Shown here piece after piece: positions 1 to 6,065 of a DNA stretch of 6,541 bases (positions within the stretch are counted from its first letter, which is position 1; each line of letters opens with the position of its first letter). Source of the DNA: Ilumatobacteraceae bacterium (lineage in GTDB: Bacteria; Actinomycetota; Acidimicrobiia; Acidimicrobiales; Ilumatobacteraceae); NCBI GenBank assembly GCA_025456105.1, contig JALOLG010000089.1:1-6541 (forward strand), written 5' to 3'. The notes beneath the pieces were generated by a model. The model searched no databases and had not been told where the DNA came from. It saw only the letters and a program-made list of their open reading frames with translations. The translations under genes were made by a program, and so were the position numbers.

Positions 1-724
1 CGGCGTCGGCATCGGACTCAGCGACGAGATCGACCGCATCGGGATCGGGCAGCTCGGGCCCGTCGTCGACGCCGTTCACGACGATCGGCCCGAGCTGCAC
101 CCCGACGCGGTCCTCGAGCGCGAAGGCGGTCTCCACGAGCTCGTTCACCGGCGACGCCTCGGGCACCGTCACGAGCACCACCTGGCAGCGCTCGGGATCG
201 CGCAGCAGCTCGAGCACGTCGTCGGACTGGGCCCGAACCGGGCCACCGCTGACGGCGTCGGCCAGGCCGATCGCCGAGGTGAGGAACGTGATCGCGTGCC
301 CCGCCGCCGGGCCGTCGACCACGATCAGGTCCCACTCCCCCGAGCGCTCCAGGTGCTTCACCTTGCCGAGCACCACGACGTCGTCGATGCCGGGAGCAGC
401 GGTGCCCACCACGTCGATCACGCCGGTGCTCGCGAGGCGCTTCGCGATGCGGGTGAACCCGTGGTCGCGGAGGTACTCGTCGAGGGCGTCGCGGGCCAGC
501 ACGCAGCGCACCTCGATCCCGGGCAGGAGCTGCTCGAGCACGGGCTTGCCGTCGAGCTCGATCACGAGCACACGGCGGCCCCGCTCCGCTGCCGCACGCG
601 CCAGAACTGCCGTTACCGTGGTCTTGCCGACACCCCCCTTGCCGGCGACGATCACCACTCGAGCGGCGATCAGCGCGGACAGCTCCGCTGCCGGGATCGC
701 ACGACTCACCTGCTCTGGAGGCAC
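1..724 (-). CDS. ArsA-like (GET3/anion-transporting family) P-loop ATPase, C-terminus cut by window edge
   Basis: Soluble P-loop ATPase of the ArsA/GET3 branch of the SIMIBI class, partial (241 codons visible). It has a deviant Walker A motif GKGGVGKT at residues 28-35, an ELDGKP segment near 56-61 where family members bind or dimerise, and a switch-II-like DGPAAGH at 137-143. The layout matches actinobacterial Rv3679-type proteins, which usually occur as a pair of paralogues; the second copy would lie beyond the left edge. Only two cysteines are visible (C74, C180) and I do not see the arsenite-site cysteine pattern of true ArsA, so arsenite export is not supported and the substrate is unknown. 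Start: GTG at 724 is preceded at 8 nt by TAGTGT (738-733), suiting a leaderless transcript. In-frame GTG codons at 709 and 658 are alternatives; none has a good Shine-Dalgarno sequence. Family assignment is firm, start moderate. Confidence 0.88.
   Translation of the reverse strand, partial: MPPEQVSRAIPAAELSALIAARVVIVAGKGGVGKTTVTAVLARAAAERGRRVLVIELDGKPVLEQLLPGIEVRCVLARDALDEYLRDHGFTRIAKRLASTGVIDVVGTAAPGIDDVVVLGKVKHLERSGEWDLIVVDGPAAGHAITFLTSAIGLADAVSGGPVRAQSDDVLELLRDPERCQVVLVTVPEASPVNELVETAFALEDRVGVQLGPIVVNGVDDGPELPDPDAVDLVAESDADA
717..721 (+). promoter_or_regulatory. Shine-Dalgarno of the nfeD gene (GGAGG)
   Basis: GGAGG ends 5 nt before the GTG at 727 and fixes that start, which also gives a well-formed signal peptide. 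The site lies within the 5' coding end of the divergent ATPase gene if that gene starts at 724. Confidence 0.65.
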
Positions 725-726
725 CT

Positions 727-2064
727 GTGCGGACACTAGCGATCGCCCTCATCGGGGGCGCTGCGCTGCTCGGGCTCACGGCACCCGCTGACGCGGCCGA
801 GGACGGGAGCGACACCGCGCCGGCGGTCGCCCCCGTCGACGTGCTGCAGGTGAGCGGGCTGTTCGACGACATCGTCGTGAACGCGGTCTCGGAGCAGCTC
901 GACCGTGCCGCCACCGACGGCGCCCAGGCGCTGATCCTCCAGGTGAACTCCCGTGGCGCCGTCGTGTCCGACGAGGTGATGGCCGACCTCCTCGGCCAGG
1001 TGGCCGCCGCCGAGGTTCCCGTCGCCGTGTGGGTCGGGCCCTCGGGTGCTCGCCTCTACGGCACACCGGCCCAGCTGCTGGCCGTCGCCGACGTCACCGG
1101 CATGGCGCCCGGCTCCCGAGTGGGGTACACCGGTCAGCCGCTCGACGTGCCCGGCGTGGAGATCGACTTCGGTGCCGCGGCGCCCTTCATCACCACCGAC
1201 TCCGTCGGGCTGTCCGACGCCCGCGACCTGGGCGTGTTCCGCCAGCGCATCAGCGACGAGGGGATCGCCACCATCGTCAACATGGTCGACGCGCTCGACG
1301 GCTACGAGGAGGGCGGCGTCGTGCTCGACACCACCACCGAGACCGTCACCGACTCGGGCACGGTGCAGCGAGACACGATCGCCGTGGTCCGCTTCTTCAA
1401 GCTGCCGCTGCTCGAGCAGCTGTTCCACACCGTGTGGAGCCCGGCGGTCACGTACCTCCTGCTCCTCGCCGGGCTCGCCCTGCTCGTGTTCGAGTTCTTC
1501 ACGGCGGGAGTGGGCGTGGCCGGCGTCGTCGGCGCCGGCTCGCTGATCCTCGCCACCACCGGCCTCGCCGCGCTGCCCACCCGACCATGGGCAGCAGCAC
1601 TGGTGGTCCTCGCCATGCTCGCGTTCGCGATCGACGTCCAGGTGGGCGTGCCGCGCCTGTGGACCGGCGTCGGCGTGGTGCTCACCATCGTCGGGTCGAT
1701 GTTCCTGTTCGAGCCGCTGCCGGGCAGCTCGCTGCGACCGTCGTGGATCACCCTCGTCGCCGGGATCGGCGGGATCATGCTCACCTTCATCGTCGGCATG
1801 CCCTCGATGGTGCGCACCCGGTTCGCCACCCCCACGATCGGCCGCGACTGGATGATCGGCGAGCTCGGCTCGGTCGTCGAGCGCGTCGACCCCGACGGGC
1901 TCGTCGAGGTGCGCGGCGCCACGTGGCGGGCACGGACGAACCGGGCCACGCCGGTCGACGCCGGCGAGCAGATCAAGGTGGTCGCGATCGACGGCGTCAC
2001 GCTCGAGGTCGAGCCGCTCGAGGGGGCCGCCAAGGACTACCGCGAGCTCCGCCAGCGCTCGTAG
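727..2064 (+). CDS. NfeD-family membrane protein, long form, with degenerate ClpP-like protease domain
   Basis: A 445-aa NfeD protein (NfeD1b architecture). In order: Sec signal peptide (1-23, hydrophobic core LAIALIGGAALLGL, probable cleavage after ADA); extracytoplasmic ClpP-class domain (about 36-190); about five membrane segments (about 241-258, 262-282, 288-304, 311-328, 339-358); and a C-terminal cytosolic OB-fold NfeD domain (about 370-432) with the typical G-V-V-x-W-R-A-R pattern. Family proteases cleave stomatin/flotillin-type (SPFH) partners using a Ser-Lys dyad. Here the SGARAASAGT-like motif reads SGARLYGTPA, giving Gly112 at the expected serine; the usual TPGG loop reads NSRGA (74-78); and the helix carrying the lysine seems absent, since the sequence runs quickly from GMAPGS (125-130) to SDARDLG (163-169). 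Loss of protease activity is inferred. No SPFH gene follows. Start GTG is set by GGAGG at 717-721. Confidence 0.9.
   Translation: MRTLAIALIGGAALLGLTAPADAAEDGSDTAPAVAPVDVLQVSGLFDDIVVNAVSEQLDRAATDGAQALILQVNSRGAVVSDEVMADLLGQVAAAEVPVAVWVGPSGARLYGTPAQLLAVADVTGMAPGSRVGYTGQPLDVPGVEIDFGAAAPFITTDSVGLSDARDLGVFRQRISDEGIATIVNMVDALDGYEEGGVVLDTTTETVTDSGTVQRDTIAVVRFFKLPLLEQLFHTVWSPAVTYLLLLAGLALLVFEFFTAGVGVAGVVGAGSLILATTGLAALPTRPWAAALVVLAMLAFAIDVQVGVPRLWTGVGVVLTIVGSMFLFEPLPGSSLRPSWITLVAGIGGIMLTFIVGMPSMVRTRFATPTIGRDWMIGELGSVVERVDPDGLVEVRGATWRARTNRATPVDAGEQIKVVAIDGVTLEVEPLEGAAKDYRELRQRS
733..738 (-). promoter_or_regulatory. Possible -10 box of the ArsA-like gene (TAGTGT)
   Basis: TAGTGT on the minus strand fits the actinobacterial TAnnnT -10 consensus. 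It ends 8 nt before the GTG at 724, close to the spacing of the dut box in this window. It lies inside the first codons of the divergent nfeD gene. No -35 match is visible 17 bp upstream. Confidence 0.4.
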
Positions 2065-2084
2065 GACGGCCCACCAGCCCGTCC
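2064..2084 (+). terminator. Weak hairpin just after nfeD
   Basis: GGACGG (2064-2069) can pair with CCGTCC (2079-2084) across a 9-nt loop, starting at the last base of the nfeD stop codon. There is no T-tract, so a terminator role is speculative. Confidence 0.2.
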
Positions 2085-2157
2085 GTCACGGTCGGTCCAC
2101 CTGCCGTTCACCCGACTTCACCCGCGCGACACCCAGCGTTCATCCGCCCGTCATCTG
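2085..2157 (+). promoter_or_regulatory. PHO-box-like array of direct repeats at about 11-bp spacing upstream of whiB
   Basis: Related 8-mers occur at 2096 (TCCACCTG), 2107 (TTCACCCG), 2117 (TTCACCCG), 2128 (GACACCCA), 2139 (TTCATCCG) and 2150 (GTCATCTG), with a weaker one at 2085 (GTCACGGT). Spacings are 11, 11, 10, 11, 11 and 11, all in one orientation. Units beginning GTTCACC or GTTCATC match the 11-nt direct-repeat units of the actinobacterial PhoP box. OmpR-type winged-helix regulators, including SARPs, also bind repeats of this period. The array ends 15 bp before the -35 of the whiB promoter, an activator-like position. The binding protein is unknown. Confidence 0.5.
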
Positions 2158-2172
2158 GCGCCCGATCGGGTC

Positions 2173-2201
2173 TTGTCAGCCCGCCGAGGCGGTTCTAGGT
2201 T
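2173..2201 (+). promoter_or_regulatory. whiB promoter, -35 TTGTCA and -10 TAGGTT
   Basis: TTGTCA (2173-2178) and TAGGTT (2196-2201) are separated by 17 bp, a near-consensus primary sigma-factor promoter. The -10 ends 9 nt before the ATG at 2211, so the transcript should begin within 0 to 4 nt of the start codon, leaderless or nearly so. No Shine-Dalgarno sequence precedes this ATG, which agrees. A perfect palindrome CCCGATCGGG (2161-2170) sits just upstream of the -35. Confidence 0.6.
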
Positions 2202-2210
2202 CGCTCGCAG

Positions 2211-2483
2211 ATGGAGAGCACCACCCCCCCGGTGGCCCGTCGTGGTCTCGAGTGGCAGCTCGATGCTGCCTGCCGAGGCGAGTTCGCGGCCACGTTCTAC
2301 CCACCACTGCGCCCCGAGTCGAAGCACGAGCGCCTGGCGCGCGAGCGTGCGGCGAAGGCGGTGTGCGACAGCTGCCCCGTGCGGATCCCGTGCCTCGAGC
2401 ACGCCCTGCGCGCCGACGAGCGATACGGCATCTGGGGCGGCCTCACCGACGCCGAGCGTCGTCACCTGCCCAGATCGGCCTGA
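2211..2483 (+). CDS. WhiB-family iron-sulphur transcriptional regulator
   Basis: A 90-aa WhiB-like (Wbl) protein. Four cysteines in the family arrangement (C21, then CDSC at C52/C55, and C61) would bind a [4Fe-4S] cluster. The GIWGGLTDAERR segment at 73-84 is the Wbl signature turn that contacts sigma region 4. Wbl proteins are specific to actinobacteria and their phages; they sense redox state or nitric oxide and regulate by binding the primary sigma factor. It stops about six residues after the signature and lacks the basic or AT-hook tail of many relatives, so any direct DNA contact must be limited. Proximity to an ArsA-like gene recalls mycobacterial whiB4, but this protein lacks WhiB4's long N- and C-terminal extensions, so I assign no subclass. 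Start ATG is set by the promoter directly upstream. The stop lies 6 bp from the convergent selB stop. Confidence 0.95.
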   Translation: MESTTPPVARRGLEWQLDAACRGEFAATFYPPLRPESKHERLARERAAKAVCDSCPVRIPCLEHALRADERYGIWGGLTDAERRHLPRSA

Positions 2484-2489
2484 CCGCCC

Positions 2490-4205
2490 TCAGACCGCGG
2501 GCAGCCTCGGCCCGCCGATGCGCACGTCGTCGCGTCGGCGGGTGACGCCGCGCGCGTCGAGCTCGTTCAGCAGCGGCAGTGCGTGCTTGCGCGTCGCGCC
2601 GATCGCGTCGCGGAACTCCGCGATCGTGAACCCGCCCGGTGCAGCCGCCAGCAGCCGGGCAGCCACCACGCCGGCGGCCGCGACCGCGTCGGGGTGGAAG
2701 ACGATCCCGTCGCGCTCCACGAGCGCGCCGCGTCGCACCAGCTCGCGCAGCACGCCGCGGTCGATCGTCGGGTCGGGCGGCGTGAACCGACCGGCTGCCA
2801 CCTCGTCGACGAACGGGTGGTCGGCGTACGGGTCGACGAGATCCGCGAGCCGGGCGCGACCGGCGGCCACGACGACGTCGTCGAGCCCGTCGAGCGCCGC
2901 TCGTGACCGGTCGTCGAGGCGAGCGAGATCGAGACCCTCGGCGCCGGCTGCCTCGAGCTGTGCCCGGACGTCGGCACGGGTCGCGTCGAGCGCCTGCGGC
3001 GCGACCACCCACCGGCCGAGGTTCGGCTCGCGCCGCTCACCGGTCAGCAGCTCGAGCTCGTCGACCTCGACCCAGCCGCGCTCGGCGACGATCCGGTCGA
3101 GCGAGCCGTCCGGCGCCGCCTTCGACGCCGGCAGCACGGGCGACACGTCGAGCACCACGCCACCGCCGATCGTCTCGTCACGACCCGACTCGCGCAGCAC
3201 GAACCGGTCGCCGAGCACGAGGGGCACCGGCGACGCGAGGTGCACGCGCACCGGCGCGCTCGTACCCGGCGCGATCGCTGCCGGCCCGAGCACCCGCAGG
3301 CGCACCGGGATCTCGCGCGATCCCACGTAGGCCACGTGCGCACCGCGGCGAGACACGTCGTGGTCGAGCCCGGCGAGCACGTCGAGCCGGGCGTCGAACC
3401 GGTCGGTCACGACCCATCGCCCCGGTGCGACCACCGCATCGCCCCGACCGACCTCGTCGTGACCGACCCCCACCAGGTTCAGCGCCACCCGGTTGCCCGG
3501 TCCGATCCGCTCGACGGTGGTGCCGAGGGTCTGGATCGAGCGGATCCGCGCCGTGCGAGCCCCGGGCTCGATCACCACGGTGTCGTCGACGGCCAGCGAG
3601 CCACCCGTGAGCGTGCCGGTGACGACGGTGCCGCTGCCGCGCGCCGCGAACGAGCGATCGATCCAGAGCCGCGCTCGACCCCGGTCGACGGCAGCCGGCG
3701 TGCTCGCCACCAGCCGGTCGAGCGCGCCCCGCAGCTCGTCGAGCCCAGCTCCGGTGTGCGCCGACACCGGCACCACCTCGGCGTCGGCCAGGAACGTGCC
3801 GGCCACGTGGTCGACCACGTCGAGCAGGGCGAGCTCGCGCCACTCGTCGTCGACGAGATCGATCTTGGTGAGCGCGATCACGCCCGTGCGCAGCCCGAGG
3901 ACCTCGAGGATCCGCAGGTGCTCCTCCGACTGCGGCTTCCAGCCCTCGGTCGCCGCCACCACGAACACGCAGGTGTCGACCGCGCCGACACCGGCGAGCA
4001 TGTTGCGCAGGAACCGCACGTGACCCGGCACGTCGACGAAGCTGACGCCCTCGCCCGACGGCAGGGCGGTGTGGGCGAAGCCGAGATCGATCGTGAGACC
4101 GCGCCGCTTCTCCTCCTCGAAGCGGTCCGGGTCGGTGCCGGTGAGCGCCAGGACCAGCGACGACTTGCCGTGGTCGACGTGGCCGGCGGTGGCGACGACC
4201 CTCAC
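2490..4205 (-). CDS. selB: Selenocysteine-specific elongation factor SelB
   Basis: A 571-aa GTPase that carries Sec-tRNA(Sec) to the ribosome at UGA codons marked by a SECIS hairpin. The EF-Tu-like GTPase domain shows G1 GHVDHGKS (8-15), G2 around RRGLTID (34-40), G3 DVPGH (58-62), G4 TKID (113-116, the TK form also found in other SelBs) and G5 SAH (148-150). Beta-barrel domains follow (about 177-355), including SFAARGSGTVVTGT typical of translational GTPases. Winged-helix repeats fill about 375-571; the last (about 525-570) keeps the FRDAIGATRKHALPLL pattern of the SECIS-binding wing. Length is slightly under the usual 580-630. Start GTG at 4205 overlaps the selA stop by 4 bp (GTGA), implying translational coupling. 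An open frame continues upstream to 5156 but runs through selA out of frame and is not coding. Confidence 0.97.
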   Translation of the reverse strand: MRVVATAGHVDHGKSSLVLALTGTDPDRFEEEKRRGLTIDLGFAHTALPSGEGVSFVDVPGHVRFLRNMLAGVGAVDTCVFVVAATEGWKPQSEEHLRILEVLGLRTGVIALTKIDLVDDEWRELALLDVVDHVAGTFLADAEVVPVSAHTGAGLDELRGALDRLVASTPAAVDRGRARLWIDRSFAARGSGTVVTGTLTGGSLAVDDTVVIEPGARTARIRSIQTLGTTVERIGPGNRVALNLVGVGHDEVGRGDAVVAPGRWVVTDRFDARLDVLAGLDHDVSRRGAHVAYVGSREIPVRLRVLGPAAIAPGTSAPVRVHLASPVPLVLGDRFVLRESGRDETIGGGVVLDVSPVLPASKAAPDGSLDRIVAERGWVEVDELELLTGERREPNLGRWVVAPQALDATRADVRAQLEAAGAEGLDLARLDDRSRAALDGLDDVVVAAGRARLADLVDPYADHPFVDEVAAGRFTPPDPTIDRGVLRELVRRGALVERDGIVFHPDAVAAAGVVAARLLAAAPGGFTIAEFRDAIGATRKHALPLLNELDARGVTRRRDDVRIGGPRLPAV

Positions 4206-5497
4206 GCGCCGCCGGCCGCCCGGATCGCATCGACCAGCACCGGATCGTCGGCCGGGTCGACGGTGCGCAGGTCGAGCGACGTGCGGCCCTCGCGGACCCG
4301 GGCGATGACGGGCGTGCTGTGCGCCCGCAGCGCAGCGAGGTGGTCGCCCTCGAGCTCCACACCGAACGACGGCATCGTCACGCCCGGCGCCGAGCCGGCA
4401 CCAGGGAGCGCGTCCATCGGCACGGCAGCGCCGGTGCCGGCAGCCGCGACGACCGCGCCAGCGCGCCGTGCGAGCTCGTCGACCGGGGTGGCCACCATCC
4501 GCCAGAAGGGCACGTGATCGACGACGTCGCGCCGGAGGTATGCGAGCAGCAGCTCCTGGAGGGCACCGAGCACCAGACCGCCCGGGCGGAGCGCGCGCAT
4601 GAGCGGATGCCGCCCGCACCGCTCGACCAGATCGGCCCGGCCGGCGACGATCCCGCACTGGGGGCCTCCGAGCAGCTTGTCGCCGCTGAAGGTCACCAGC
4701 GCAGCGCCGACCTCGAGCGACTGGCGGGCGGCCGGCTCGCCGGCGAGCCAGGCCGGCGGCGCACCCGGGAGCCACGGCACGTTCGCGTCGAGCAACCCGG
4801 AGCCGATGTCGGCCACCACCGGGACACCGAGCGTGGCGAGCTCGTCGACCGGGGTGTCCTCGACGAAGCCCTCCACCCGGAAGTTGCTCGGGTGCACCTT
4901 GAGCACGAGGGCCACGTCGGCACCCGGACGTTCGATGGCACGGCGGTAGTCGTCGACGCGGGTGCGGTTGGTGGTGCCGACGTCGACGAGCCGGGCGCCC
5001 GACTGCTCCATCACCTCGGGCACCCGGAACGCGCCACCGATCTCGACGCTCTCGCCTCGCGACACCGGCACGTCGCGCCCCGCGGCGAGCGCAGCGAGCA
5101 CGAGCAGCACGGCGGCGGCGTTGTTGTTGACCACGATCGCGGCCTCCGCGCCACATGCCCGAGCCGCGAGCTGGCCCACCGCTCGCTGGCGCGAGCCGCG
5201 CTCACCGGTGACGAGGTCGAGCTCGACCGTCTGGGGGCGGGCCGCCTGGTGGAACTCGAAGGGCGCCCGCCCGAGGTTCGTGTGCAGCAGCACACCCGTG
5301 GCGTTCACCACCGGCATCAGCAGCGTGCGCCGGAACCCCTCCGCCCGCTGCGGCGCGCTCGCCGGATCGCCGGCGGCGATCGCCTCGCGTGCGACGTCGA
5401 CGAGCACCGCGTGCGGCAGCCCCGACGACGCGAGCGACCGCGCGAGCGCGTCGACCGACGGCGGCCGATCGGCGGGTGTCGCACGGCGCGTCGACAT
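4202..5497 (-). CDS. selA: L-seryl-tRNA(Sec) selenium transferase (selenocysteine synthase) SelA
   Basis: A 431-aa PLP enzyme converting Ser-tRNA(Sec) to Sec-tRNA(Sec) with selenophosphate; the family forms a decamer. Family blocks are clear: PPSVDAL (12-18) in the N-terminal tRNA-binding part, [15 protein letters not shown] (65-79), [10 protein letters not shown] (123-132), [13 protein letters not shown] (146-158), GTTNRT (174-179), KVHPSNF (200-206), and [10 protein letters not shown] (271-280) with PLP lysine K274. It is about 30 residues shorter than E. coli SelA, mostly in the N-terminal region and just after NLGRAP; the active site looks intact. Start ATG at 5497 gives the family N-terminus. 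A -10 box TAGGCT lies 7 nt upstream and there is no Shine-Dalgarno sequence, so the mRNA is probably leaderless. An in-frame ATG at 5581 adds 28 unrelated residues and would overlap dut. First gene of a selA-selB operon. Confidence 0.97.
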   Translation of the reverse strand: MSTRRATPADRPPSVDALARSLASSGLPHAVLVDVAREAIAAGDPASAPQRAEGFRRTLLMPVVNATGVLLHTNLGRAPFEFHQAARPQTVELDLVTGERGSRQRAVGQLAARACGAEAAIVVNNNAAAVLLVLAALAAGRDVPVSRGESVEIGGAFRVPEVMEQSGARLVDVGTTNRTRVDDYRRAIERPGADVALVLKVHPSNFRVEGFVEDTPVDELATLGVPVVADIGSGLLDANVPWLPGAPPAWLAGEPAARQSLEVGAALVTFSGDKLLGGPQCGIVAGRADLVERCGRHPLMRALRPGGLVLGALQELLLAYLRRDVVDHVPFWRMVATPVDELARRAGAVVAAAGTGAAVPMDALPGAGSAPGVTMPSFGVELEGDHLAALRAHSTPVIARVREGRTSLDLRTVDPADDPVLVDAIRAAGGA

Positions 5498-5504
5498 CGG
5501 CCGG

Positions 5505-5514
5505 AGCCTACGCT
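5505..5514. promoter_or_regulatory. Bidirectional selA/dut promoter with overlapping -10 boxes
   Basis: AGCCTACGCT reads TACGCT on the plus strand (5509-5514, 8 nt before the dut GTG) and TAGGCT on the minus strand (5510-5505, 7 nt before the selA ATG). The two TAnnnT boxes share the central TA, and the 10-mer is symmetric at 8 of 10 positions. Both spacings suit leaderless transcripts. No -35 match is clear on either side. Confidence 0.6.
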
Positions 5515-5522
5515 CGACCCCC

Positions 5523-5966
5523 GTGCTCACCCCCGTCCGCATCCCGATCGTGCGGCTCGATCCCGACCTGCCGCTGCCCACCTACGCGCACCCGGGCGAC
5601 GCCGGGCTCGACCTCGTCGCACGCCACGACGCGCTGGTGCCGGCCGCGGGCGGGCGGGTGCTGGTGCCCACGGGCATCGCGATCGCGATCCCGCTCGGGC
5701 ACGCCGGCTTCGTGCTGCCGCGCAGCGGGCTCGCGCTGCGTCACGGCGTCGGCGTGGTCAACAGCCCCGGGCTGATCGACGCGGCGTACCGGGGCGAGGT
5801 GAAGGTCGTCCTGCTCAACACCGACCCGGAGCACGACTACCAGGTGCACCGCGGCGACCGCATCGCGCAGCTGGTGATCCAGCGGTTCGAGACGGTCGAG
5901 TGGGACGAGGTCGACGAGCTCGACGGCGTCGACCGCGGCGGCGGGTTCGGTCACACCGGTCGCTGA
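5523..5966 (+). CDS. dut: Deoxyuridine 5'-triphosphate nucleotidohydrolase (dUTPase)
   Basis: A 147-aa trimeric dUTPase that hydrolyses dUTP to dUMP and pyrophosphate, keeping uracil out of DNA and supplying dTMP synthesis. All five family motifs are present: I DAGLDL (26-31, with the catalytic-site Asp), II PRSGLA (66-71), [16 protein letters not shown] (83-95, uracil-binding hairpin), [11 protein letters not shown] (111-119), and V at the C-terminus, RGGGFGHTG (138-146), the flexible lid over the substrate. Motif V is one residue shorter than the usual RGxGGFGxxG, a small oddity. Start GTG at 5523 gives a normal N-terminus ([20 protein letters not shown]) and lies 8 nt after a -10 box; there is no Shine-Dalgarno sequence. 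The frame stays open far upstream through antisense selA, which I do not regard as coding. Divergent from selA with 25 bp between start codons. Confidence 0.96.
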   Translation: MLTPVRIPIVRLDPDLPLPTYAHPGDAGLDLVARHDALVPAAGGRVLVPTGIAIAIPLGHAGFVLPRSGLALRHGVGVVNSPGLIDAAYRGEVKVVLLNTDPEHDYQVHRGDRIAQLVIQRFETVEWDEVDELDGVDRGGGFGHTGR

Positions 5967-5969
5967 GAC

Positions 5970-6038
5970 CTCGCGGCGCGTCGCAGCCGAGACCCAGGGC
6001 CCACGCCGGCCGGGCACGTCCCTCGACGCACGCGCGAG
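5970..6038 (+). repeat. Long imperfect inverted repeat in the dut-regulator gap
   Basis: The left arm 5970-5983 and right arm 6024-6038 pair as CTCGCG/CGCGAG outside and GCGTCG/CGACGC inside, with one further pair, one mismatch and one bulge between. The interval can fold further: AGGG 5996-5999 with CCCT 6020-6023, and CCC 6000-6002 with GGG 6012-6014. No T-tract follows. It could be a dut 3' structure, a leader element of the next gene, or chance in GC-rich DNA. Nothing else is recognisable in the 103-bp gap (5967-6069). Confidence 0.35.
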
Positions 6039-6058
6039 ACTGTGCGCAGACGGGATCC

Positions 6059-6065
6059 GGGAGGG
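6059..6065 (+). promoter_or_regulatory. Shine-Dalgarno of the BTAD-type regulator (GGGAGGG)
   Basis: A strong purine run ends 4 nt before the TTG at 6070 and decides this non-ATG start. No TAnnnT box exists in the 103 bp upstream, so the gene may be read through from dut or use an atypical promoter. Confidence 0.65.

Noticed and set aside
614..619. TACCGT as a possible -10 for nfeD
   Set aside because: It lies over 100 bp from the start inside the ATPase gene with no -35 match. A single TAnnnT match is too weak.
1..724. Arsenite-efflux ATPase function for the ArsA-like protein
   Set aside because: The cysteine pattern for arsenite binding is not visible and no arsB or arsR neighbour is present. 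The family includes many non-arsenic members.
2481..2483. TGA stops of whiB, dut, selA and selB as possible selenocysteine codons
   Set aside because: Each protein already ends where its family ends. Read-through sequence is not conserved-looking and I saw no SECIS-like hairpin immediately after the TGAs.
2490..5156. An 888-codon open frame on the minus strand covering selB and most of selA
   Set aside because: Only the part from 4205 down is SelB-like. The upstream part is selA read in the wrong frame and is rich in Arg/Gly/Ala, as expected of GC-rich shadow frames.
4962..5522. Upstream extension of dut in the same frame
   Set aside because: The added residues have no similarity to dUTPase and lie antisense to selA. 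The GTG at 5523 gives a normal-length protein with a -10 box just ahead.
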